Shown: in pieces, positions 12,890 through 26,311 of the stretch | How the letters are laid out: the number at the start of each line of letters is the position of its first letter | How positions within the stretch are numbered: the stretch's first letter is position 1 | Source: Monomorium pharaonis | Lineage: Eukaryota > Arthropoda > Insecta > Hymenoptera > Formicidae | Direction of reading: 5' to 3' | DNA: 64,000 nt | NCBI RefSeq assembly: GCF_013373865.1 | Contig: NC_050473.1 | Location: 7,203,710 to 7,267,709, forward strand | The notes under the pieces: generated by a model | Told to the model about the DNA's origin: nothing | Seen by the model: the letters and a program-made list of their open reading frames with translations, nothing else | Databases searched by the model: none | Translations under genes and position numbers: made by a program

Positions 12890-13280
12890 ATGGAGAACTC
12901 AATCGGACAGGTACAAAGATATCTCAGACTGAAGTTGTCACTATCTAACGTGAATCGGACTTTTCTTCTCTCGGCTGTGGTGAACACCGGGCGAATCTGG
13001 GTTGCGAAGGGATCGAAGGCGATGGGACGGCGGGGTGTCGTGTCTATTAGAAGGGGGCAAGAGTTTTATTGCCAAGCTGATAACGGATGAGGAGTTTTAC
13101 CTCCTAGTCGGTGCCATGATTCATGAGTCCTTCGCGAAGGATGTAGAAGAGTACGATCCACTCTCCGCTCTTTTTTTCCGTCCGCGGCTTCATCTCCTTT
13201 TCCCTCTTCACTGCCTCGTAAAATCGGCTGAACATATTGTGCTTGACTCTCATCATGCTTTACCTACGTTTATGTAAGGG
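12890..13280 (+). other. Isolated GC-richer island with two overlapping protein-like ORFs
   Basis: An ATG at 12890 opens 66 codons beginning MENSIGQVQRYL and ending at 13090. A second frame, open from 12984 to a stop at 13277, contains a balanced stretch around FIAKLITDEEFYLLVGAMI followed by an acidic segment. Neither is recognised. The second frame has no ATG at its start, so it would need an upstream exon or a frame change from the first. AT-rich DNA flanks both sides. It may be a decayed exon, a transposon fragment, or chance. Confidence 0.18.
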
Positions 13281-16200
13281 TTCTCAACGTTTTATGCGAA
13301 TACCTTTTCCGGTCAGAAAATTCGTTTTGTTTGGATATTTACAAGATATTATAAAGGTAGAATTCTAAATAACTTGAAAATGCATCCTTGACATTATTTT
13401 TAATAAAAGATGGCAAACACGAAATATTATATATAAAAAAAACAAGAATAAAGAATTAATAATAATAGTCTAAAAAATTGCCTTTAATGAACAACTTATT
13501 ATCATTTATTATAAGCACCGTTTTGTCTAAACTTCCGAAGGCATATTTTTGCATTGAAACGACATCCTATAAGTATGCTACTTTTATGCCGAGATAATTT
13601 GAGATTTTATGAACTTATTTAAGAGATATTAGCTCAAGATTACATTTAAACTCTTTCAAAATGATCCATTATTTATTCATATATCAATTATTATTATTTG
13701 TGTAATTCAAAAATTCATTTTTTTTTTTACTTAAATTGAAAATTACAGAATAATTTTCTACAATAGAATTGTATATAAAAAATTTTAAACTTAGAATTAT
13801 TTTTTGTACATTATTTGTAACACTATTATTAATAATATTATCAGGGAAAAAATTTTGATCTTTTTTAAATGTTATTACTATTACAGCATGTCAACCTAGA
13901 TACAACAAATTAGGAAACAACGTCAAGTTGTCTATTAAAAAATGAATTTGTTAAAAATGTTTGAGCTATTTTGTGTCAGCAAAAATAAGTCTAAAAAAGA
14001 ACCAATAATTTGGAAAGATCAGTTACAATTTTTATTATCTTTCTCAGCGTTTATAATAATTTCAAAGTTAACCTTTACATCGTCAAAGTTAATGGAAGCC
14101 TGCTAATAAAATTAATGTTATTAGATGTTTCCCTCCTGAGAAATCTGCCGCAATAAAGTAGAAAATTAAGTTAGGAACATTTCCCTGTCATGTCTGTTAT
14201 AGGTTTATTCGTGCCATCTCTCAGTAGTAAATTACGCTATAAGTACATATCAAACGCAAACGACGGTGGCAATTTAGGGGAGAATGCATGTACCGACGAT
14301 AGTTGAGGAGGGTAGGAAAGTGATTGAAGGACATCTCAAAGCTGTGGGCCGGGCCGTGATTGGTTTGACGGGATTTAGCCCCCGTAATGCCAAACTTGAC
14401 GTCTGGTGTTGCGGTCGGCTTCGGTCGGGGCATTATCGGGGGTTGTTAGGGCTAGTATACTAGGGTAAATACACTCTCGTTCTAAATCGTCCGACATTTT
14501 GAAACTTACATAAGTGCCGAGCATTTTTGTAATTGTATTAAAATACCTTATATAACGCTTTGCACCTTGAAAGCATTCCAATGAAGAAGAAGTAATTATA
14601 GGCGTGTATTTTTTTTTTTATAATGTTGCATCTGTTTCTTTTTGCTTTCAGAATATTTTGAGGCATGTGCGAGGATATTTGCAACGAATCTGCGCGTACG
14701 ACAATCGTATTTCTGGTTCGTGCCCATTTCGTGCCCTCTTTCATATTCCATCCTATTTGAAAGGGCTGCATTATAAACCGTGTGAAATCCAAGTGTCTGA
14801 CCTCGATCGGCAGCGCTGGTAGATCCCCGTTAGAGGATAGAAAGACGAAAGGGAGTACGCGGAAAACGGTCGGAATGCGAGCGGAAGAACTGAGTGCGGG
14901 AAAAGGGGTGCGGGAGAGGGTGAATCATCGTGCGAATCTTACGCTAACCCGATAGCTGGTTGGAATAGATTACATCGATCGACAAAATCTATCTGCACGG
15001 ATGACGTTTCTGTAAACGGTCGAGACACTGTCAGCACGTTTTGCATCATTCATTTCGTGTATCTGCGATAATATTTTCCTTTTGCACACGAATACTAACA
15101 GACAAGCTACAATTTTAAAAAATCGATATTTTAATCGTAGGTTTATTTATATTATATTACTTTATAAAAGAGAGCGTACGATTGTATTATAATCGAAGAA
15201 AAACGAAAATTAAAGAGTTATTAAGTGAATATACTTTTTATCTGATGTTATGTAAAATTACTATCAAAAATTTAATTTAATTTAATTTATTAATTTTATT
15301 ATTTTTAGATTTGAATATATAACTACTTTTTTAATATGTACTTAATTTTTACATTTTGCAGTTTTTTAAATGTCCTATTCAGAGAAATTCTTGCAAAAAA
15401 ACACTATATGAATATAATTTCTTTCTTTCCTGAAATAAATATTCTATGCTTTCAAAAATAAATTTTATAACAATATCTATATGCAAACACAGTAATGTAA
15501 AATAAAAGAGAAAAAGATATTAAAGTGCACGTTTGTCCCTATGAGATAAAATGTATATCTTTGACCTCTTAATTAATGAAATGAAACCTTGTTTTCATAT
15601 TAGATAATACAATTACCGCAATTATATGATCTTATTTAATTTAAATTGTAAATTAAAAATTACATATACAGTTTGCTTTGTATTATCACGTTACAGCTTC
15701 AATGCTTTGCTTACAGTGTAATCGTGCATCAAGGATGATTTTTCCGAGTTTCTTTGTACTGTCGCGGTATAGCAAAACAATGAATTTATTCCACTTTTGA
15801 GCATTTACCTTTTACAATCTCGTTAAAATACATGCTAATTAAGTTAACTGTACTGCGAGAAAAATGTTGCGCAGCCGAGAAAATTCAAGCTTATTCTACT
15901 CCTGTGGATATTCTTATACAGAATTTTAAGAGAAGAAATTAAAAATTGTGCAGCACGTAATAATATAACACCTACGGAGAGAGATAAAGGAGTAACTTAA
16001 CGTGTAAAATGTCCTGTCTGTCACATTTTATTCAATAATTCCGGAAAATAATTTTTATATAATAATTAATATCAAGATAAAGCAAAGAATATTTTCTCAT
16101 AAATTTATTTTTACTTTATTTACATATAATTTTTGAAACATTTGAGAAATACATTAAATTAATTCTTTATTATTATATCATGTCTATAGTCATCAATTAT

Positions 16201-17066
16201 TGTTATATAAAATTTAACATTTATTTTTAACACATCAGAATATGTGTTTCGTAACTGCACCAATCTGCTTGCAATTTCTATTATAATAAGTAGAGTTAAA
16301 GCCTCTTGGAATAAACTCAATAAATTTATTAACTTTAATTATAATTCACGTTTATATTAATGTAATCTCGCGCTTTAGAGAGGTTTCTATCGGAAAATGC
16401 GCTTATTTCGCGCCCTCAAACTCCTCGCAATTAGTCGAATTAATTACACAGCACAATAGTGCAAATAAATCGCAATCTCGCAATTTTTGCGTCGCAGATG
16501 CGGAAATATCTCGTTGCGAATAGCGGTGTTATAAAGTTTTCTCACTTTGATCGTGAACTTTCCGAAAGTATTAAGTTCTTTCTCTCGTGGCAAATCGGGA
16601 TACTTTAAATCGACCTGATCGCGGGTAATTATGTTCTGAAAATTTTCTACAACGAAGAGATCTGCAATCTGGACGACATTACCGCAATACACTCCGTAAT
16701 AAGACTGTATGAAATGAAGAGAGAGCTATAAGGATACACATCAGGAATACATGTTATTAGTTGAAGGTAGGAAAGGCGAATATCCGGAAACAGAGAGAAA
16801 TAAGGCAAATGGTGAATGAGTTACTTGTTGCATTACGCTATTACTTGTCGCCTTATAACGATGGAATTTCTTTTTGTTTATGCTGGCACGTAGTCGCTCA
16901 AAATCTAGTGTCAAGCATAATTATTATTGCGATTACTTATTTCATTTTATTTTATTAATTCTTTTTTAGTCTATTAATAAAAAAAATATATGTTGTATAA
17001 ATATCTCTCGAAACTTCATTTTTTTTACATTTATTCAGTTTGTCATAAAAAATTTGATCCTCCAAT
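13281..17066. other. Noncoding stretch, AT-rich with one island
   Basis: AT-rich DNA at 13280-14200 and 15000-17060 flanks a GC-richer island at 14200-15000. The island's open frames overlap on opposite strands and none is recognisable. AT-rich simple patterns such as (AATTT)n occur near 15268-15288. Confidence 0.4.
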
Positions 17067-17195
17067 CCCTTTAAAGACGCGTTTCCGCTGCCGATGATGC
17101 GCGCAAAATCATCTCGTTAGAATTTACCTCGGTGTATAACATCATTACCATAATCATTATCGTTACGTTAGCCGGAGTGGAATCTGAGAGTTGCG
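17067..17195 (+). repeat. Dispersed repeat copy A (partner at 42408-42529)
   Basis: The first 30 bases match the partner copy with two transitions (CCCTTTAAAG then GCGTTTCCGC and CCGATG). The last 22 bases (GGAGTGGAAT to TTGCG) also differ by only two transitions. The middle aligns with a few indels. Sequence outside these limits does not match. Both copies are in the same orientation. It could be an old mobile-element fragment or a duplicated regulatory element. Confidence 0.7.
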
Positions 17196-20100
17196 TCAAA
17201 TGAAAAGATAGAGAAGAAGGTTCTCGTTAAGAAAAGCTCATCTCGACGTAAGAGTCGTTCTTTATTCGACTGCATAAAGAAGCCACTGGGATATATCATT
17301 CGCGCTAGTCTAACCGATTCAATTTAATAACGGCACCGTCTGACACTATACGTGACCGGATTTCTATTCAATAAGTTAGAGAAGAATAAGAAGCTAAAGT
17401 TCTCGACTTTCAGTGCCGCGCTCGTCTTTCCATTAATCCGCGAATACGAGTTTTTAATCCTCGTAAATGGCAAGTGTCTTCGGGCTACATTGTCAAATAT
17501 TACCAAACGCGTGTGGCAGCCTCTCTTAATTATACATATCTGATAATAAAAATGATTAAACACGTTTTTGTCATTTATTAACAAATTGTCAGAAGAAATA
17601 AAATATCTCTCTCGCGTAATTCTTATTGCACTTCTAATTAAGTCTATGTTGGAAAGTTTCGCGAGAAGTATGAATCTTTTTATGTTGAAATATTATTTGA
17701 GATAAGAGAAAAAGAAAGCGTGACTTCTCACTTTTTTTACTACCTTTTCTGTTCAATTTATAACTGTAAGCAAATAACAGAAAGCAAATGAAATTAATAT
17801 TGTATTTTTCAATAATGAATTATTATATCACATGTTCGCGAGTATATCAAATTATATGCAGTAATTAATTAATTAATTATTTAACAAACGAGACAAACGC
17901 ACTGTTATTATTGTATGCATATTTAATTGTAAGAGTCTGCAAATGAAGTATTTAAAAAAGAGATTTAAATAAATTTCTTTGTCACTTTCCCGTGATTTCT
18001 GACCGCGTGCATTTTATAGAGATCTAACTTCTCGTGGTCTTTCCATTATGAGGGTTCAGTGACATGAACGCCGCGCCGTTCCCCGAGATAACCCTTCCCG
18101 AATACTCGGGAGAGAAGCGCGGCAAAACAACGTGTGGTCACGCGCGATTTCCGCAGAATCTTCGCGCAACTTTTTTCCTCTCTGAATCAGCCGCGCCGTG
18201 GAGCGCAGAAAGGGACGGGGGACCAGCGCGCAGCTGGTGCTTAAGGGCGAAGAGAGAATTTGAATAAAACCTGCGGCGAATAGGGCTTTGCCTTATCCCC
18301 ATTCCCCTTTCGCGGCGGAAAGAAATGCAAGTTCCGCTGCGCTTGGGAACTCGTAAAAAGCCGCGGCAAAGTCTCTCGACATCCCGACATCTGCGGACCG
18401 AACTGCGGTCGATTCGACCTCCTCCTCCTCCTCCTCCTCCTCCTTCATCCCGATTTCCTCCTTCGATTTAGCGTTTGCTTCCCGTCGCGACCGCGCGGAT
18501 CGGCCGCCCCGAGCATCTGCGAAACGGTCGATTACGATTTGCAGCCCGTCGTTTCTCGATAGTTTCTCGCACGAAGATACTATCTCGCCATATCGCCGCG
18601 GAATATTCTATTCGCCTTTCCCGTCGCCTCGCGGTATCATACAGAATCGTTGAGAGCCATTTCGCCGACGGCGTTATTCCCCGCCATTACGCGAATATGG
18701 AGTGTAACACGCCTACCGGGAGATTACGGATTTTACCGAAGACAAAGGGAATAGGATTGAAACGGCGGATGCTGCGAGAGAGCGAAGCCGTTATACTCCT
18801 TCGAACCGAGGCGAGGTTTAATGCAACCGGCAACGCTTTCGAAGGAAGCGTTTAAACAGTGTTCATATGCGCTGGCACAGCAGCGCGGTCTTTCGTAATT
18901 ATCGGCAGTACCGTACGCGCGACATTTCCGTAATTTTGACAAGTGACAATGCGTTTACATGCGATAGGGATGAGCCGGAGGTGCATGTGTTCGTTCGCAG
19001 ATGCTCTAACGTGAAAAAAGAATAGATTTACATAAACCATAGAGAGAGAAAAATCGCCAATACTGGCATGGACCTCCTAAAGCGGCATTTTATTTTTTCA
19101 AAACTAAAACACATTGCGCATAAACACGTATACATGATAAAAACGAAATTCTGATTAGATTATAGATAATTAATTAAAGAAATAAACATTCATAGTTCAT
19201 ACATGACTTTTCTACTAAAAAAACGTTTATATATAATTGCGCTACCTTGTGTTGCAAAACAGCATAAGGTATCATACAAATTTATAATCGATGAAAACTA
19301 TTTTATACCGAAATAACCGGGTTTCTAGAAATCTTCAAATACATTAACTTGTAAATATTTTAAACAAATAACTTATGTTAAAAAAATGTAGCCTACTGTG
19401 CCATTTGGAGCCCAATTTCTTAAACGTTTATTTTCAGTTATCTGCAAAAATATTAATTATTACGAAACAATAGTATGATGAAAACCATCTGATAGAAGAC
19501 ACTTTCTAGTTAACATTTATGTTTTCAAAGTTTTATTTCTAGCTTTTGTTTACTGTCCAAAAGTAAAGCGGAGGGCAAGAAAAGTATGCCAGAATTGGTT
19601 GTCACCCTCTAATCTTTATCAATGTTAGTTACATCCTTTAAACATCATGCACAAGATGGAGAGATCGTATGAAAGAGCTCGAAGTGCCTAACATCGATTC
19701 TGCGAGGACCCATTATCTACACGCCCGTTGTTATCCGTTACACAAACCGTCGTAATACTTCGAACAAATATTTGCCATTGGACTTTCGTTTGTAGTTATT
19801 CTTTCTAAAGCACGTAGGATCCAATCTTAAACAAAACATCTGTTTTAGCGGAAAATCCAGATTTTATTCGCGGCGGCTTTTCCACTGCGGGAAAAAATTT
19901 TATTCTGCCAACGCGTCGCGCTCGGCCCGGTCCATCGGACAGAATGCTGCTGGAAATAATCCGAGAGAAGAAGCTTCACTTTTCATTTGGGCCGTGAAGT
20001 TAAAGTCTCCGTGATTTCGCCGAGTCGCGACTCACCGAGTCTACGTTCAGCATGGAAACTTGCACGCGTAGATAATTAAGATCGACAAATCCGGAATATA

Positions 20101-22013
20101 TAGCTTTACGAAAACGGACATTTCTTCCCGTCGGTGCTTAATCCGAACTTAACCTTCGGGAAGAGATCAGTGTATTATGAGGTTGCCAGCTGTCCTGGTC
20201 GGAAAGCTTGTCCGATGCCCGGTCGACGAGTTAAACAAGAATGTATATTATGTCTGGTTCTTAAATGTTATAAGTTCCAAATAATAAAATCAAATAAAAT
20301 TTACATTATAAAAGGAAATTTATAAGCAAAATTTGGACTTCAGTGACGTTTCTTTACATTCTAAGCGTCTAGCAATCGTCGATTCTCATGCAGGCACCAT
20401 AAAATACAAGTTTAATTTTTAATAATCAAATATATTTTTATATATATTAAATAATAGTTTTTTCTTTCTTATTTTAATTTCTTATTAAGTTTTATATTTA
20501 TATTTAATTTTACTATTTCTGTCCGATTTGATTCGGTTAGGTTTTGTTGAAAGAGGAAGTATCAAAGAGGTAATTTGGCCTTTTGTAGATTTGGCGTAAC
20601 CTTAGTGTATCATGATGTTGAGTTGAGAACGCCGAGTTGAGAATCAGGTCGCCCCAGAGGAAGTCTCATTCTCCATTCAAGTCGCTCGTTTTCAGATATG
20701 CGCCACAACTACGACGACGTAATTGCGTATAGTGAATACTTTGCTTGCATAGGCAGCAATGCGAGTATGCGTTGCAACACACCTTGGCCAACGGCATCTC
20801 CGACCATCGTGCCGCCCTCAAGCACTCGCTTCGTTTAACCAACGGACCACGAAGTGGAATATTCTGTCGGGTCCCATTCCCCTCGCCGTCCTCTTATGTC
20901 CCATTTCTGGGCTACTTTCTTTCATTATTTCCCGACATACCCGCAAACGTCTTTAAGACGACGACCGATTATAATTTTTAGCTCCGCGTTAAACTCGGTG
21001 TCTCTCGCCGTCTTTAAAGTTTAATTATAATGAAGTCTAAGTTTAGCGCGCGTAAAATAATTAGCATAAAACAACGCGCCGCGACGGAGTTAATTTTATG
21101 CATGGTCTTTTAATTGGGTCACATAAAAGTAAAAAGAATGAACTGTGTAAGACACCATATTTACCTTCTGAAAACATAAATCCCTTCTTCGGCTGTATAA
21201 TGTTTCTTCCAGAACGTTAAAATAAACTTGGGTTTCTATTGTATTATATATCATGTAAGAAATTAAACACAATTCATATAAGAAATTTAGACTTATAAAT
21301 GTTTAATTTCGAAATAAAAGACTTATCAAAAATTCATTACATGTATTGAATGTAATGTAAAACTGTTCTCGATATTTGTTGTTATCGATTTTTCGAATTT
21401 CAAAGCGATCTGTCTACGTTCTCCGTGATATTATTCCGAATTTATCCTCTAATTTTCGTTCGTTTACTTTCTTATTTAATTAACTTGTGCGCGTTGCAGA
21501 ACACCTAGCGAAATACCGTTGGTGCCCATTGTTTTTTTTCTTTTTCTAAATCTTGAGCTCATTTATTCCACGGAATGGGATATTCCATCTTCTCCATTTT
21601 GTAGAATCTCTCTCCCGACCCATGACTGCCGGGGCGACTTTTTGTGTTGCCCCAGATGTATTTTAATACGGTACCGTGTCCGTTAACGTGATTAACGTGC
21701 AGATTTTCACAGCAGTATCTCTGCAAATCTAATCACCAGCGGAGTTGCATGGAAGTAAATCCGCGTGTTGCACGAGATAACGCAAGATCCGCAGTAGCAG
21801 CGAGTCATTAATCGCGCATTGATCTCCGCTGGGATTTATTTCATCGTACATCTTACGCTAAGGTAAGGCAAATAAGATGAGTGCGGGAGCTGTTACGGAT
21901 ATTACACGCAACGATAAATCCAACAGTAATTTAAAAGAAGAAGTTCAAACTGATCTTAAATAACTTTAACATAAGTTCTGGCGACTCATTTTCCTGTTAT
22001 GTGGTGATCAACA
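17196..22013. other. Noncoding stretch, alternating AT-rich and GC-rich
   Basis: AT-rich sequence to 18.0 kb, including a TTAA-type run near 17865-17881, gives way to a GC-rich island at 18.0-19.04 kb. Mixed and AT-rich DNA follows to 21.4 kb, then balanced sequence. A 126-codon open frame in the island (18475-18855) is arginine-rich and unrecognised. Confidence 0.35.
18418..18444. repeat. (CCT)n trinucleotide run
   Basis: About nine CCT units within the GC-rich island. Confidence 0.9.
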
Positions 22014-22258
22014 TTGTACTTTTATTCACTTATTACGTGCATTCCAACGTTGCTCGGCAACGAGCAAAATTTACCGCGAGCAGAAGTTCCCATATGCAAA
22101 CCGTCCGTCCGTGTTCTCGGCGCAATTCACTCGCAAACTGTCATCTTCGAGTCAGCTGCCAGCCATCCTGCATGCATGATAGGTAATTCGAGCCCGGGCC
22201 GTTCTAACTTGTCCACCCGCCATATGCGCGCAAATCCGCCGCAACTGTGCACCCAAGG

Positions 22259-22279
22259 TGTCGTCGTCGTCGTCGTCGG
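22259..22279. repeat. (GTC)n trinucleotide run
   Basis: Six to seven TCG/GTC units followed by the inverted motif GACGACGA. Confidence 0.85.
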
Positions 22280-22424
22280 ACGACGATGCGCCGTCAAATT
22301 CCTAACGGACACTCGCCTATCATTCACGCCCGACGGACGTCGACCCCCTTGGACGGTCGTCCGTCCAATATCCCGCGAAGTGGAATATCCCGTTTCCCCC
22401 GCGCAGATCCACAGCTTGGTTCTT

Positions 22425-22447
22425 CGTTCGTTCATTCGTTCGTTCGG
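22425..22447. repeat. (GTTC)n tetranucleotide run with one variant unit
   Basis: Tandem GTTC units with one ATTC change. Confidence 0.8.
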
Positions 22448-22682
22448 TCGCGCAACCCGCACAATGATCGAAATCGTTTCCCGCACCCGCATCACTTTCA
22501 GCGCACTCGAGAGAGAGTCGCGACACGGAAACCTGGTACACCCGAGTTCTGATGGCCGCTCATCTTGTTTTCCAAGTTTCTCGAACCTTCTGGCCCCCGC
22601 CGCGCTGCGAGATCCGACCCCGATTCAAATGAAACTACGAGCGTCGCCATGTGCCGCTTGTAGCTTCTATTTTCCATACTAG

Positions 22683-23697
22683 ACGTGTTCTTTTCGTTGT
22701 TTCAGGGAAATTCCGTTGTGCAAATTCTACCCGTCCGGAAAAAAATTCCGTCGTATTTTACAGAGAGTTTGGATCCCCGAGCAACGTGTTTGAATGCATA
22801 ATAATGACACAGCTGTATAAACACAATAACTAAACAATCTGTTCACATAATTACTATTAATAACATTTATATAATAAGTATATCATAAATGTTTTAAATT
22901 AATCGTTAATATTATTTATTACAGTGCGAGTTTTTAATTTGTGGTAATAAATGCATAGAGTATTTGCAGTTTAATAAATTATATTTTGAAAACCAATTTC
23001 TCATTTAATGTCACAGACATGAGGAAAAGTTGCCGGCTTAAGAAATGGAAATGTTCAATCCCATTTTCAATTAAATCCAGAAGCATTCAGTTTTCAACGA
23101 ATCTGCATGGATCGCTTCGCAAACTACAGGATTTGCGCACATAATCTATATTTTCAATGATAGTGGGCGTCGTCGTGTTAAAAAAAAGTAGTTACATGGT
23201 AAAAACCATTTTAATCCCAGCGGCTTATCTAACTGCTGTAGGATTTGTGATACTTTTACTGTATAACAGATTATAAACGTATTATTTACGTTACGTAGAG
23301 AAATTCGATGCGCGATATCAAATTGGCTCTGCGATACAAACGTTAGGTACAATAACACAAATTCGATTTTTATTGCATATCCCATCGCGGGCTCTCTCAT
23401 CCGTTTATCCGCTTATCTAGCCCGCTAAAATTTTGCTTTTACTTCGATAGCGTTAATTATCGTGCTCCCCTTCGCGCGCGCGGGATGATAAAATTTTATA
23501 ATTACATCGTTACATAATATTAATCGATTCGATTAAAGCACATAAAGAAAATGAGCCTGTGATCATCCCCGCTTATAAACCCGCTGATGACACATACGTA
23601 CGTGGGGGACGCAAATACATTTATCAATTCGACCCATCTATTACATGGGGAGCACAAAAGCGAATCACCACCAAAGACCGCACACAAATCGCATCCT
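22683..23697. other. AT-rich noncoding stretch
   Basis: AT-rich DNA grades to balanced sequence at about 23400. Nothing recognisable is present. Confidence 0.4.
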
Positions 23698-23907
23698 CTA
23701 CCGGTGATCCGCATCGACCATTTGATTATCATAAATAGCATCTGCAGCGAGAATCGCGTTCTCCACGGGCAGACAGTTCATGCCGTGAGCGCGATAACGA
23801 AACGGAATATCGATAAAAGTGTATCTATCTGGCTTAGAACGATTTAATTTCGAGATAATGTCATTGCCAATATTCTTCGCTGCCGTCATTGCGCGCAATC
23901 TCTGCAT
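23698..23907 (-). CDS. Small hypothetical ORF (69 aa), unrecognised
   Basis: ATG at 23907 in a fair context (A at -3) opens 69 codons to TAG. The composition is balanced rather than low-complexity, including the stretch DRYTFIDIPFRYRAHGMN and an acidic C-terminus. There is no signal peptide, membrane segment or known motif. An 86-codon plus-strand frame overlaps it, which weakens the call. It may be a chance ORF, an exon fragment, or a microprotein. Confidence 0.15.
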   Translation of the reverse strand: MQRLRAMTAAKNIGNDIISKLNRSKPDRYTFIDIPFRYRAHGMNCLPVENAILAADAIYDNQMVDADHR

Positions 23908-26311
23908 TCTATCGGATACCCTCGCCGATGAAAGCCAACAATTCGAAGCATTCTAACTAACAAAAGAATCTACGCTGCCTGCTTTATTATTAATTTAAAT
24001 AATTAATTTATAATGAAGACAATTCAAAATGTATTATTGCAGCTTTGTTGGAAAATTCATATCCACAATAATGTTTATTCAATATATGTAACTAATTAAC
24101 TTTACTATATTTGTTTAAAAGTTTTTAAAATTATTCCAATGGCTATTAAAGAAACACTACTGCAAAGTAACGTATTAATATTAAAAACAAATTATTATAA
24201 TAATTAAATAAAATTATCTATTATAATATATTCATATAAATCTTTATTAACGAAGTACAAATTATATTAATTATTGTAATATAACTATATAATACATTAT
24301 TCATGAGAGTATAGGATTAATGTTTTTATATGCATTTGTATTTATTTGAATTTACTAAACTATTTGTTATTAGATGTTAGAAGAATTCTCGTAAAAGTTC
24401 TGGCAAACTTTCTAAAAAAAAAATTGCCGACTTCCGTTCGACTTCTCTCATAAGAAAAATTCATTCGATATCTAGGGGATAACATCCATTGTATATGGTC
24501 GCATTTTTTCGCCCGATTCTAATCCTTCCGACAGCACTAGCGCATTACACAGAATCAACCGTTACATAAAAGTGGAAAAGAGCTAGCTCGGACGGTGAAT
24601 CGGGTCACCGGCTATTTGCTAGCAGGATTTTCGGTGACAACCGGTCGAGCTTACGAAGTAACCTAGTGTTTTCTTTGAAAGTGCAGTAACCTCGGGTGAA
24701 TGAGATTAGACGGAAAAGCGGATTAACGTTAAAAACCGTCGTTTCAAAACAAAGCAAATGGGCGTAAAAGCAAGTGCCGTATAGTTGGTAAATAAACAAA
24801 ATAATAGAGCAATTGTAAGTGGTACTTATCGGTGACTCAACCCAACAGATTATTACTCGCGAATTAATCCAATTGTCAGATAAATAATTAGATAACAACG
24901 GATTAGCTTGAGTAATTAGATAAGGTAATTATATAAGGTTTTGTTTTGAGTTAATTATATAATAATGGATTACCTTGAGCCTTCTCGTCGAGAGATTATG
25001 TTGAGATTGTCGCGAAATCACACTAATACTGCATGCATTGTATTCGCGGCATTATCACAGCATAGGAAACGTTTAATTCAGTTCGCAACAGAGATAGAGG
25101 AACCAAAGTCGCGTTATTTTTCGACGCCACGAATAAAAATTTATCTCGTTGTTTTCTGTCACACGGCATGTATACGTTGTTACTTTTCACGTACATTATC
25201 CATGCACCGCCTTGATAACTGCGTTTAGAGTTCTCTCTATTCCTCTATAAAGATTATTTGGCAAAAATAATCTGCAAAACGCGTAGCAGTTTTCGCGACT
25301 CGATTATCGGAACGGAGAAAACACAAAAGTACTGCAATATCGCAAACTCTGAAGACCTCTCAATTCCTGAGTCGATCAAATAAAAAGAGAGACGTACTTA
25401 CCAAAATGCAGCGGCGTGAACGGAATGGAGAAAGAGCGATCATTCAGGCGAGAAACGCGAAGGTAATCACGAACATTACGTTGCATGAATCCTGCAAAAA
25501 AAAAAAAAAATACGATAAAACACGCCGCGTTGGCAACATATTCATTCTTCATTCATGTCTTATCCAATCAGACGACAGTATTTCGTAGAAAGCAAAGTTC
25601 CGAGGTGAAACTTGGTGTCTCAAGGAGCGAGTTAACTAGGTAGGCCATTAGCATAGCCCGGGGATGAGTTTCGGTTAATTTCGTGGTTAGCACCGGGGGC
25701 CGCGCCGAAAAGTGCTACCGTATTCCGGTAATTCTCCCTCGGGACTTCGCCTACGGAGTTGAAAAATTACGGCGAGCGCTTGATGGCGATTGCAACTTTG
25801 TTCGTACGCGCGAAAAATTACCGCTGTCGTGTAAACTAATACCGAAACATGTACGATAGTCGCAAGTTATTTGCTAGTAGATAAAATTCAAGGGTGCAAG
25901 TATATATCGAATATAAAACCCGTTTTTATATTTTGTAAGTTTTCGTTAGGACTGTATATATTTAAAAGCTCGTAAATAAATGGAATTATTATAAAAAATA
26001 AGTATGATATATAATATTTATTTTAGCGATTTAAAATAAGATCAAGTCGTTGTCAAAGTTATTTATATTGTATTTCTACTTTTACAGAATTAAAAATATT
26101 ATACATGAATTATTTAAGAATATATCTTTGTATTTTTATATATAAAAATAAACGTATTAATAACAATTTATATTTTTTACCTCAAATCACATATTAAAAT
26201 TTATATTATTATTTCAAATTTATAAATTTTTATCACACGTATTTAATTAATTATAACTTAAATTTATCTAGAATGTTTTCTCAGCTAGTTTCAACAAATC
26301 GGTACTATAAT
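23908..26311. other. Noncoding stretch, mixed composition
   Basis: AT-rich DNA at 23980-24420 and 25860-26310 flanks balanced sequence at 24420-25860. Open frames below 100 codons show no recognisable protein. Confidence 0.4.

Larger units (their letters stand above)
22014..22682 (+). other. GC-rich segment with the longest open frame of the window
   Basis: One plus-strand frame stays open for 222 codons, but it begins at TTG rather than ATG. It runs through a (GTC)n tract that gives a poly-valine run and through a GTTC repeat. An antisense frame of 122 codons covers the same DNA. Composition (R, S, P) follows GC content. No domain is recognised. A promoter or CpG-rich regulatory island is as likely as a gene. 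Confidence 0.15.
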
